The position numbers and the translations under genes are program-made. The notes beneath the pieces are model-generated. The model saw nothing but the letters and a program-made list of their open reading frames with translations, did not search any database and was not told the origin of the DNA. From Spirochaetaceae bacterium (GTDB lineage: Bacteria > Spirochaetota > Spirochaetia > DSM-27196 > SKKC01), in contig SKXQ01000082.1 in assembly GCA_007128315.1 (NCBI GenBank), positions 1-63,542 on the forward strand: a stretch of DNA of 63,542 nucleotides, written 5' to 3'. How positions within the stretch are numbered: position 1 is the first letter of the stretch; the number at the start of each line of letters is the position of its first letter. Below are positions 9,363 through 17,061 of this stretch, piece by piece.

Positions 9363-10376
9363 ATGAGCAGAAAAGAACCCCGACACCCACGTATTCAGAA
9401 GCGACGCTACGCCTCGGAACGAGAAGGAAAGGGACGTTTCACCGTCATGGTGATTCCACACTCGGAAAAACGAATCATCAACCTTCGGGTGACTGCTCTG
9501 GTGTTCGTTGTGCTCGGTATCATGGTCTTCGGTGTCGCGAGCCTCTTCTTCTATGTCGCGACGGTGTACAGCGATCGCGGACGTGAAGTGGCTGAGCAGA
9601 GCACACGACTCGAGCAGAATTACGAGGGGCTGCAGCAGGTCCGGGAGCAGATAACCGGACTCCGCGGCGGCGCCGGCGAGTTTCAGGCGGCAATTCAACG
9701 AGCCATGCAGTACACGGGTACTGAACCATCTGGCGGTACCGCAGGCCCGGAGGTGGAGGGAAGCGGAGATTTTCTTGAGTTCGAATGGTTGCGTGAGGCT
9801 TCCGACGCCGATTTACCCGACAGTCTCTTTCTCTCTGCGGTCTCTGAAATGCTCGACTCATATACCGAGCCGCTCTTACAGCTGTCGCAGCTGTTTCAGG
9901 AAGAGCGCGAATTTCTCATGAATCTCCCCGTACTCTGGCCAGTCGATTCGCGCGCCGGACAGGTGCGCCGACAGTGGGGGCCGGGAGAAGACCCTATTCG
10001 CGGGGAGTTCGAAATGAGTCAGGGCGTGCATATCTGGGATGTGCCTGGCTCTCCCGTTGTCGCGAGCGCCAACGGTAAGATCACACGCGTTGATTTCGAT
10101 CCAAATGGCTATGGATGGCATGTGGACATAGAGCATAGCTTCGGATTCAAGACCCGGTACGCGCACCTGCAGAGTATCCGGGTCCAGCCGGGAGATCAGG
10201 TCACACAGGGGCAGGTGCTGGGAACCCTGGGTTCAAGCGGGAACACAGTGGAGCCCCGATTGGGCTTCGAGGTCTGGCTTGGAACCGAGAACATTGATCC
10301 GAACGTCTTCCTCACTGTTCGACCCGCAGCGGGCACCGAGATCGTGCCGAACGGTCGACGATCATTGATCGATTAA
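9363..10376 (+). CDS. Membrane-anchored M23/LytM-fold protein with degenerate metal site
   Basis: A basic cytoplasmic head (about 1-40) precedes one transmembrane helix (about 42-64, VTALVFVVLGIMVFGVASLFFYV). A periplasmic coiled-coil-like segment and a C-terminal LytM (peptidase M23) beta domain follow. The domain keeps its scaffold (PGSPVVASANGKI, YAHLQSIRVQPGDQV, GTLGSSGNT) but not its zinc ligands: the usual HxxxD stretch reads GVHIWDVPG and the HxH motif reads RLGFEV. It is therefore probably non-catalytic. ATG 9363 is chosen as the first Met before the basic head; no clear SD is present. The bactofilin gene follows after 11 nt, a pairing known from other bacteria. Confidence 0.85.
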   Translation: MSRKEPRHPRIQKRRYASEREGKGRFTVMVIPHSEKRIINLRVTALVFVVLGIMVFGVASLFFYVATVYSDRGREVAEQSTRLEQNYEGLQQVREQITGLRGGAGEFQAAIQRAMQYTGTEPSGGTAGPEVEGSGDFLEFEWLREASDADLPDSLFLSAVSEMLDSYTEPLLQLSQLFQEEREFLMNLPVLWPVDSRAGQVRRQWGPGEDPIRGEFEMSQGVHIWDVPGSPVVASANGKITRVDFDPNGYGWHVDIEHSFGFKTRYAHLQSIRVQPGDQVTQGQVLGTLGSSGNTVEPRLGFEVWLGTENIDPNVFLTVRPAAGTEIVPNGRRSLID

Positions 10377-10387
10377 GGATACTCAGT

Positions 10388-10933
10388 ATGGCAATACGTC
10401 AGGCATCATTTGATTCACTGGTCAACTCTGTGGTTGGAGCCGGTACCCATTTTCGCGGCGATCTTGAACTCGCGGGTCTGCTTCGCATCGACGGTGATTA
10501 TTCGGGAACGATCCGCACATCCGGAAAAGTAATCATCGGAAGCAGCGGCAGAGCCGATTGCACGATCGAGGCCTCGGTTGTGGTGATCGGAGGCATCTTT
10601 AAAGGGGAGATCTATTGCACCGCGAATGTGATTGTACTCGCCTCAGCGATTGTAATCGGTAATCTCTACAGTCCGCGTATGGTTGCCGAAGAGGGAACAC
10701 TGATTCATGGTTCCTGTGTTGTGACCGGGATTGAGGCCTTTGAGAAACGTCGCCGCGAGCTGTCCGCTCAAGGTGCGGGCGACCGCTTTAACCGGACTCT
10801 GTTTCAGCCGATCGAAACCGGTAGTCTCACCGGAGAGAATCCCTTTGCGAATCAGCGAAAGAGTTCGACCAGCCCCGAGTCCTTTGACCCCGACGCCCGT
10901 CCCGTGTACTCCGAATCTGAGGGAACGGGTTGA
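10388..10933 (+). CDS. Bactofilin (first copy)
   Basis: Small polymerising cytoskeletal protein. Residues about 10-120 form the right-handed beta-helix core, seen as repeated short hydrophobic turns with Gly (GAGTHFRGDLELAGLLRIDG, VVVIGGIFKGEI, IVIGNLYSPRM). The C-terminal ~60 residues are hydrophilic and probably disordered. It follows the LytM-fold membrane protein by 11 nt and precedes a YaaR-like gene, so the operon is likely devoted to envelope shape or local peptidoglycan control. Domain assignment is confident; the cellular role is inferred. Confidence 0.9.
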   Translation: MAIRQASFDSLVNSVVGAGTHFRGDLELAGLLRIDGDYSGTIRTSGKVIIGSSGRADCTIEASVVVIGGIFKGEIYCTANVIVLASAIVIGNLYSPRMVAEEGTLIHGSCVVTGIEAFEKRRRELSAQGAGDRFNRTLFQPIETGSLTGENPFANQRKSSTSPESFDPDARPVYSESEGTG

Positions 10934-10950
10934 TCACCGGAGGTTTGCCG

Positions 10951-11466
10951 ATGGACCGTATAGATGCAGGAAGTTATTTCGGTGCCGCGAGTGCTGCGGG
11001 TTCCGGGTCTGCTTCCACACGTAAGAAGAAATCGAAAGATCGCGCCGCGGGTGCTACAGCTTCGCAACCGGCTCCATTCGCGTCCGCGCTCGAGTCACTG
11101 TCGGCGGCGGAACACGAGTTTTCCAGCGCGGCCGTCGAGGCCAGCCTGGAGCAGGCAGAGAAGGTTCTCGACGATATTCAGAAGCTCGGAGACGACCTCA
11201 AGCGGGTCCCTTCGCGGGACAATCTCAGTCGGTATCGCTCCGCGATCAGCGAGTTCCTTTCCCTTGTCGTGGCGGGATCATTTCGCACCGAACAGCACGA
11301 GAGCGGCGGCCATGTCCTTAATCGCAAGCGATTCACCATCATTTCACAGATAAACACGTCCCTCGAACGTCTGGCTGTCGGCCTTCTTCAGACACAGGGG
11401 GAGCAGCTGTCCCTGCTTGCCCGGGTAGACGAGATACAGGGAATGCTGGTTGATCTGCTCGAGTAA
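10951..11466 (+). CDS. YaaR/DUF327-family protein
   Basis: Helical cytoplasmic protein of the YaaR (DUF327) family, about 171 aa. The N-terminal ~45 residues are low-complexity (Ala/Ser/Gly/Lys). The C-terminal ~120 residues carry the family pattern with DDIQKLGDDLKRVPSRDNLSRYRSAI followed by the LNRKRFTIISQINTSLERLA block and an ELSLLARVDEIQGML-like end. The start ATG 10951 is supported by GGAGG at 10939-10943. The biochemical role of the family is unknown. Its place behind the bactofilin gene suggests a cell-shape or envelope connection, which is inference. Confidence 0.78.
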   Translation: MDRIDAGSYFGAASAAGSGSASTRKKKSKDRAAGATASQPAPFASALESLSAAEHEFSSAAVEASLEQAEKVLDDIQKLGDDLKRVPSRDNLSRYRSAISEFLSLVVAGSFRTEQHESGGHVLNRKRFTIISQINTSLERLAVGLLQTQGEQLSLLARVDEIQGMLVDLLE

Positions 11467-11508
11467 GCGTCCGCGTATGAACGTGACAGACCCGCCGGGC
11501 AGGCCTTC

Positions 11509-13602
11509 TCACCCGGATCCCGGTTCGTCCTGATACTGAAGTCGGTACAGATTGTAATAAAGGCCTCGGTGTCCAATCAGTTCGTCGTGTGTGCCCTGTT
11601 CGACGAGCTGTCCATGACTGAGGACAAGAATCCGGTCGGCATGACGGATGGTCGAAAGCCGGTGTGCGATAACGAGGCTGGTTCGTCCTTCCATCAGCTT
11701 GAGCATAGCCTTCTGTATCAGCTGTTCGGTCTCGGTATCGATGTTGGCGGTTGCCTCGTCCATGATGATTATGCGTGGATCGTGGGCGAGAACCCGGGCG
11801 AAACTCAGAAGCTGTCGCTGGCCGGTTGAGATATTGGTCGCGCCTTCGTTGAGTACAGAATCAAAACCCTCGGGAAGCTGCGTAATGAACTTCTCCGCCT
11901 GTACGATGCGTGAAACATCCCGTATGCGGTCATCCGTGAAGTCAGCACCGAGCCGTATGTTCTCACTGACCGTCTCGTTAAAGAGAAAAACGTCCTGCTG
12001 AATGGGCTGCACCGTTGTTCTCAGCTGTGCCAGCGGCACCGATCGTATGTCTGTTCCATCGATTCGTATGCTGCCTTCCTGTATATCCCACATGCGGGTC
12101 AGAAGATTTGCGATTGTCGTCTTGCCCGCGCCGGTGTAGCCCACGACCGCTACCGTCTCACCTGCGGCGATGCGGAACGACAGGTTTCGTATAACGATTT
12201 CGCCTGGTTTGTACGCGAACACCACGTTGTCGAACACAACTTCTCCGCGGACGGGTTGGGGCATGGTCCCCGTTCCTGTATCCGCGATTTCATCCTTCTC
12301 ATCGAGAATCTGGAACACACGTTCGCCACCGGCCATAGCCGACTGAAGAATCGTAAACTGCTCGGAGATACTCATTACCGGCTGGTAAAAAAGGCGAACA
12401 TAGTTGATATACGCAATTACAATGCCGAGGCTGACGAGCCCACGGGAGAAGAAGGAAGCTCCGAAATAGATGATGACGGCGATGGAGACGTTGGAGAGGA
12501 GGTCCACAAGCGGTCTGAACGTTGCCATAACGTACATCTCGCCCAGGTTTGCCTTCATGAGTGCCTCGTTATCCTGTTCGAACCTTTCGGCTGCGCGGCG
12601 TTCAGTCACAAACATCTGTACGACGCCCATACCGGAAAGGTGCTCGTTCAGAAATGTGTTGACCCGACTGACCCAGACTCTGACATTCCGGAATGCTTCG
12701 CGCGCCCGGACTCTGAAAAACGCAAACGCCACGACAACCGGGGGTAGCGTCAGCAGAGTCACGGTTCCGAGACGGCGGCTCAAAATGAAAAGAGCGATAA
12801 CGACGCCGATCATCCGTGCCATGTCGCGTATGAGGTTGCTCAGAACATTCTGAAAGAGCTCGTTGATCGTTTCGACATCGTTTGTTACGCGGGTGACCAT
12901 TTTTCCGACGGGATTCCGGTTCAGATAGTCGAGACTCTGATGGGTTACGTGTTTGAAAAGCGCGAGCCGCATGTCTTTCATGATCCCCTGACCGGTCAGG
13001 GCGAGCAGATACACTTGCGTAAAACTCAGCGAAAGCACTGCAACGAGGACAATGAGGAAAAACAGCGCCATACGTGTGATGCCGTCGATGTCAGGCGCGC
13101 GAAGCAGTCGTCGGTCATCGGGCTCGATGAGGCCGAGATCGGATGATCGAATCGAAGCATGGTCTGCCGAGCGCGTGAAGAGCTCGTCGTGTTGAGTAAC
13201 AATTCCTTGTACCCGGGCGTCGTTCAGACCGACGACAAAAAACTGCTCTTCCGAGAGGATGCCGGCATCGGTCAGACGTTCGCGTTCCAGTCCGGTGACG
13301 TCCACAAGGCGGCTGGTGTTCACGTAGATATGCCCGTCGATGCGAATATCCGCGTCATCGAGCCGAAGCGAATCGAGATCCGCGGACTCGGCACCAGTCT
13401 CGCTGATCCGCACGTAACTGCGCACGAGGTACTCGTCGACGGTGCGTTGTATCACGATGGGTATGCTCAGCTCGCCGGCGGTCGCGACGAGTAGCGCTGC
13501 CACCGCGATTATGGCCTTCCATTTATGCGGCGCCACGAACTGCAGCAGGCGTCTGAGCAGCGCGGGATTGAATCCCGAGATTACCTTTTCCTCTTCCATC
13601 AT
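11509..13602 (-). CDS. ABC exporter half-transporter, BmrD/YheH-like subunit
   Basis: Fused permease-ATPase half of a heterodimeric drug or lipid exporter. The permease domain has an unusually long soluble insert (about residues 55-170) between TM1 and TM2, as in the larger BmrD-type subunits. The ATPase has Walker A GYTGAGKTT, a non-canonical signature (NISTGQRQ in place of LSGGQ) and Walker B IIIMDEAT with the catalytic Glu intact. 697 aa. It overlaps the upstream partner gene by 4 nt (ATGA). The partner supplies the canonical signature, so the pair should form one active and one degenerate ATP site. Substrate unknown. Confidence 0.9.
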   Translation of the reverse strand: MMEEEKVISGFNPALLRRLLQFVAPHKWKAIIAVAALLVATAGELSIPIVIQRTVDEYLVRSYVRISETGAESADLDSLRLDDADIRIDGHIYVNTSRLVDVTGLERERLTDAGILSEEQFFVVGLNDARVQGIVTQHDELFTRSADHASIRSSDLGLIEPDDRRLLRAPDIDGITRMALFFLIVLVAVLSLSFTQVYLLALTGQGIMKDMRLALFKHVTHQSLDYLNRNPVGKMVTRVTNDVETINELFQNVLSNLIRDMARMIGVVIALFILSRRLGTVTLLTLPPVVVAFAFFRVRAREAFRNVRVWVSRVNTFLNEHLSGMGVVQMFVTERRAAERFEQDNEALMKANLGEMYVMATFRPLVDLLSNVSIAVIIYFGASFFSRGLVSLGIVIAYINYVRLFYQPVMSISEQFTILQSAMAGGERVFQILDEKDEIADTGTGTMPQPVRGEVVFDNVVFAYKPGEIVIRNLSFRIAAGETVAVVGYTGAGKTTIANLLTRMWDIQEGSIRIDGTDIRSVPLAQLRTTVQPIQQDVFLFNETVSENIRLGADFTDDRIRDVSRIVQAEKFITQLPEGFDSVLNEGATNISTGQRQLLSFARVLAHDPRIIIMDEATANIDTETEQLIQKAMLKLMEGRTSLVIAHRLSTIRHADRILVLSHGQLVEQGTHDELIGHRGLYYNLYRLQYQDEPGSG

Positions 13603-15350
13603 GATGTCTGATCTCCGGCCGATTCGAGGCGTTGCAGGGCGGCGATTTCCGCATAGAAGCCGTCTTCGTCTTCCAGCAGCTCCGTGTGCGTGCCGTGCTG
13701 TACGACGCGCCCGTGTTCGATAACCGCAATATGATCCGCTGTCTTCAGAGTTGATACCCGGTGACTGATGATAATGCTGGTTTTTCCCGCGCGCTCCCTG
13801 AGAAGCTGGTCAAGGATGCGCTCCTCCGTTTCGGTGTCAACGGCACTTAAAGCATCATCGAAGATGAGTATGCCATGATCGGTTGCAAGAGCCCGGGAAA
13901 TGGATACCCGTTGCTTTTGTCCGCCGCTGAGGGTAATACCCCGCTCACCAACCTGTGTGTCCCAGCCCGCCGGGAAGTTTTCGATGTCCCGACTTATCGT
14001 CGACACATCGGCAACATGCAGGATACGCTCGTCATCCGAAACCGACATGCCGAAGCCGATGTTGTCGCGTATGGTCTGCGAAAAGAGGAAGTTATCCTGG
14101 GCGACGATGGCGAACTGCAGCCGAAGCCAGGACAGATCGTAGTCGTGTATGTCTCGCCCATCGAGGAAGATCGTTCCCCGTGGCGGATCGAGCAGGCGTG
14201 GCAGAAGCTTGATGAGGGTGCTTTTTCCGCTTCCCGTGCGCCCGAGTATTCCCAGTATGCTTCCCGCCGGTACCGTCAGATCTATGTTCCTGAGTGCATC
14301 ATCTTCAGTGTCGCTGTACTGGTAGCTCAGGTTGCGTATCTCGATGCTCCCGTGGACCGGTGTCCGTATTCCGTTGACAGGACTGGTGATGTCGGGCTCT
14401 TCCTGCAGTATCTGATTGACGCGACTGAGGCTTGCACCTCCGCGCTGCAGCAGGTTTACCGTGAACCCCATACCCAGCATTGGCCAGATCATCATCTCGA
14501 GGTAGCTCAGTGTCTGAACGAAATCACCTGCGGAAATCTCTCCGACGACGACGGCGACACCACCGAAACGGAGCAACAACAGCGATGTTAGTCCCGACAG
14601 AAAGGTGACGAGGGGGAAAAACATTCCCCAGATCCGGATGAGTCGCATATTTCGCGTTTGATATTCGTCATTTGCATTGCGGAACCGGTTCGCAAAGTAT
14701 TCTTCCTTCACGAAGCTCTTGATGACCCGTATGCCCGCCAACGATTCCTGTGCCTGTTCGCTCAGGGTCGAAAACCCTTCCTGCACGCTGCGAAAAAGCT
14801 GGCCGACCAGTTTCCCGAGAAAAAGGACGAGAAAGGTAATAAGTGGCAGCGGAAGAATGACGATGAGCGCCAGTGCAGGGTTCTGTATAAAGATGATGGT
14901 GAGAATTGCCGCGCTCATGAGAAGTCCGTCAGTCAACGCTACCAGAGCCATTCCACTCGCCATTCGTATCGCATTCATGTCATTCGTGGCTCGAGCCATG
15001 AGATCGCCGATACGCGTGCGATTGTAGAAGCTACCCGACAGAGATAACAGATGATTGAACAGCTTGTCCCGAAGCTCCTTCTCAATTCGTCTGCTCGCCC
15101 CGTGAATGTAATAGCGCCATCCGAACCGTCCGGCGGCTATAAGCACGGCGGTCAGGAGCAGCCAGCCCATGAGCTCGGCGACCGACGACAGATCGACTGC
15201 GCCTTCGGCGATCATATCGATTGCAATACGAATAAACTGAGGAATGAGAAGTTGTCCGCCGCTGGTGACGAGCAGCCAGAAGATACCAAATATGTACATT
15301 CTCCGGTATTTCCGGACAAAGGGGAGAAGTGTTCTGAATTCTTTAAGCAT
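13599..15350 (-). CDS. ABC exporter half-transporter, BmrC/YheI-like subunit
   Basis: Partner of the 697-aa ABC subunit. Six-helix permease domain (about 1-310) followed by an ATPase with Walker A GRTGSGKST and a canonical LSGGQKQR signature. Walker B reads ILIFDDALS, with Asp in place of the catalytic Glu. This is the mirror image of the partner's defects and is the hallmark of asymmetric heterodimeric exporters such as BmrCD or TM287/288. The gene order (short then long subunit) also matches bmrC-bmrD. It follows plsC by 22 nt on the same strand. Confidence 0.9.
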   Translation of the reverse strand: MLKEFRTLLPFVRKYRRMYIFGIFWLLVTSGGQLLIPQFIRIAIDMIAEGAVDLSSVAELMGWLLLTAVLIAAGRFGWRYYIHGASRRIEKELRDKLFNHLLSLSGSFYNRTRIGDLMARATNDMNAIRMASGMALVALTDGLLMSAAILTIIFIQNPALALIVILPLPLITFLVLFLGKLVGQLFRSVQEGFSTLSEQAQESLAGIRVIKSFVKEEYFANRFRNANDEYQTRNMRLIRIWGMFFPLVTFLSGLTSLLLLRFGGVAVVVGEISAGDFVQTLSYLEMMIWPMLGMGFTVNLLQRGGASLSRVNQILQEEPDITSPVNGIRTPVHGSIEIRNLSYQYSDTEDDALRNIDLTVPAGSILGILGRTGSGKSTLIKLLPRLLDPPRGTIFLDGRDIHDYDLSWLRLQFAIVAQDNFLFSQTIRDNIGFGMSVSDDERILHVADVSTISRDIENFPAGWDTQVGERGITLSGGQKQRVSISRALATDHGILIFDDALSAVDTETEERILDQLLRERAGKTSIIISHRVSTLKTADHIAVIEHGRVVQHGTHTELLEDEDGFYAEIAALQRLESAGDQTS

Positions 15351-15372
15351 AGTCGATTGTGTCAGTCCCTGT

Positions 15373-16170
15373 TTACGTTCTTGGCAGCTGCAGCGAGTGC
15401 GGAACGTGTTCTGTCCCGGACGACTCGCTGCTGCGCCAGATTGCCACCTGCTTTCGCACCATCTCCTCGGCGGTCTTTAAAGCACCGCTCAGCTCATCGC
15501 GGCTGTTTGCCGGCGGAAGAACACCGATGATCCTGATCCGGTAGACCGCGCCCCGCATGTGTCTGATCAGCTGTCGAAGTTTCCCGAAGGTATAACCTCC
15601 GTCCACGGCTATGACCATGATCGGGAGTGGATACTCGTTATTGAGCATCCGGATAGCACCACTTCGAAACGTCATCACGTTGCCGTTCCGGGAACGTGTG
15701 CCTTCCGGAAACACGACCGGACTGACCGAATCAGTTCTCGCGAGCCGTCCAAGCCGTCGAAGTTCCGACATGCCTATATGCATGTTGTTCTTCCGTGGAA
15801 CGAGCGCGTGACGACCCACCCGCAGTGCTGTCGAGACTCCGGGAAAACCCCACTTGAGCTCCTTTTTCGCGACGAATCGAAGCTTCAGCATTGGCAGCGC
15901 GGCACGGATTATCGCTATGTCGGCCAGGCTCTGGTGATTGCATACGACAAGGTACTGCTTTTCGTCGGGCGAAGCGATATCCGAGCTGAATTCGACGCCC
16001 AGCCCCGTGAAGAACCGGGCGAGCAGGAACAGCTGACGCGACATTCGTGCGATTCTCCTGTCTACCCATCGTGCAGACCAGTCGTGGCTGAAAAGCAGCC
16101 GGATTTTCATCTGAGCGTCCCAGTACACGAGCAATGCAAGGAGAACTATGATAAACAGTATTCCACCCAC
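15373..16170 (-). CDS. plsC: 1-acyl-sn-glycerol-3-phosphate acyltransferase (PlsC family)
   Basis: Membrane acyltransferase that makes phosphatidic acid from lysophosphatidic acid. An N-terminal transmembrane helix (about 3-17, ILFIIVLLALLVYW) anchors it. The HX4D catalytic motif is NHQSLAD and the substrate motif is VFPEGTRSRNG. 265 aa. The start is GTG 16170, with GGAAGTGG shortly upstream. The upstream end is divergent from rpsT. Other lysophospholipid acyltransferases share these motifs, so the exact acceptor is not certain. Confidence 0.87.
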   Translation of the reverse strand: MGGILFIIVLLALLVYWDAQMKIRLLFSHDWSARWVDRRIARMSRQLFLLARFFTGLGVEFSSDIASPDEKQYLVVCNHQSLADIAIIRAALPMLKLRFVAKKELKWGFPGVSTALRVGRHALVPRKNNMHIGMSELRRLGRLARTDSVSPVVFPEGTRSRNGNVMTFRSGAIRMLNNEYPLPIMVIAVDGGYTFGKLRQLIRHMRGAVYRIRIIGVLPPANSRDELSGALKTAEEMVRKQVAIWRSSESSGTEHVPHSLQLPRT

Positions 16171-16259
16171 GTTTTTCCACTTCCTTGTTCAAGTTGATGT
16201 ACACATCAGGTTCACACACTGTATATGCATGAGGATGAAAATGCAAAATGCCTTAAGCA

Positions 16260-16288
16260 TTGACTTGAAAGAATTTATCTGGTAGCGT
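16260..16288 (+). promoter_or_regulatory. Candidate sigma70 promoter for rpsT
   Basis: TTGACT (16260-16265), 17 nt spacer and TAGCGT (16283-16288), the latter preceded by TGG as in extended -10 promoters. About 57 nt upstream of the rpsT GTG. Confidence 0.45.
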
Positions 16289-16345
16289 TCGCTTCCGCTT
16301 AACGAATACTCGCGTATTTGTCTGCAATTTTGGAGGATTAGAACC

Positions 16346-16612
16346 GTGGGAAAGAGTTCGGCGCAAAAGCGCCATGATCAGAGTGAAAAGCGTCGTATCC
16401 GCAACAAGGCTGTTCGCAGCAGGGTGCGTACGGGAATCAAGAACTTTCGCAGCGCCGTCGCGCAATCAGACACCGCTACGGCCGAGACGTCGTATCAGTC
16501 TGTAACCCGCCTTATGGATGCGGCCGTCTCAAAAGGTGTGTATCACCGTAATACCGTTGCACGGCTGAAATCGCGTCTCTATAAGCGTCTGAGCTCGATA
16601 CAACAGTCATAA
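16346..16612 (+). CDS. rpsT: 30S ribosomal protein S20
   Basis: Small basic primary-binding protein of the 30S subunit that contacts 16S rRNA helices. The sequence begins with the typical SSAQKRHDQSEKRRIRNK block and ends with the GVYHRNTVARLKSRL block. 88 aa, a normal length. It starts with GTG 16346, supported by GGAGG at about 16331-16335. Non-AUG starts are known for S20 genes and linked to autoregulation. Confidence 0.96.
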   Translation: MGKSSAQKRHDQSEKRRIRNKAVRSRVRTGIKNFRSAVAQSDTATAETSYQSVTRLMDAAVSKGVYHRNTVARLKSRLYKRLSSIQQS

Positions 16613-16618
16613 TTCTGC

Positions 16619-16648
16619 CTGAGACCGACCTGCACAAACTGGTCTCAG
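16619..16648 (+). repeat. 8-bp inverted repeat between rpsT and the HU-like gene
   Basis: CTGAGACC (16619-16626) and GGTCTCAG (16641-16648) flank a 14 nt loop. There is no T-run after it, so it is not a textbook terminator. It could be an RNA-processing hairpin or protein-binding site; function unknown. Confidence 0.45.
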
Positions 16649-16734
16649 CGTATTGTTGTGGTGCCCGGTGTGGTACGTGGGGATGCCCGGGAACAGGCCG
16701 CAACAGCAGTAGAAGTAATGAAACTGGGGGTATC

Positions 16735-17043
16735 GTGAGCAGCCGGAACGACAAACTGACGAAGGCCGAAATCGTTGAACGAATCGCCGAAACCTCTGAA
16801 TGCAGCAAAAAGGATATTCAGTGCATCGTCGATGAGTTTTTTACGATCGTGAAAGATGCCCTCGTACAGGATCGAACCATCGAGTTCCGTGGTTTTGGAA
16901 CCTTCGAAATCCGCACCCGAAAAGGGCGGGAGAAAGCCCGGAATCCGAAAACGGGTGAGACGGTTGCCGTGCGTAATCATGGGGTTGTTGTGTTCAGGCC
17001 GGGAAAAGAGCTGAAACAGGCTGCCTGGCCGCTCCGCGAATAG
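16735..17043 (+). CDS. HU/IHF-family DNA-binding protein
   Basis: Nucleoid-associated dimeric DNA-bending protein of about 102 aa. The N-terminal helices (KAEIVERIAETSECSKKDIQCIVDEFF) and the beta arms are typical: IEFRGFGTFEIRTRKGREKARNPKTGE with the conserved Pro region. It ends with the FRPGKELK helix start. The start is GTG 16735. HU versus IHF-alpha cannot be settled by eye; the ARNPKTGE arm and FRPGK end fit either. lnt follows 18 nt downstream. Confidence 0.93.
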   Translation: MSSRNDKLTKAEIVERIAETSECSKKDIQCIVDEFFTIVKDALVQDRTIEFRGFGTFEIRTRKGREKARNPKTGETVAVRNHGVVVFRPGKELKQAAWPLRE

Positions 17044-17061
17044 ACTGTACGGGAGCAGCAA

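Noticed and set aside
11489-11520. GC-rich inverted repeat between the YaaR and ABC genes suspected as terminator
   Set aside because: Only about 5 bp of stem and no T-run; not reported as a feature.
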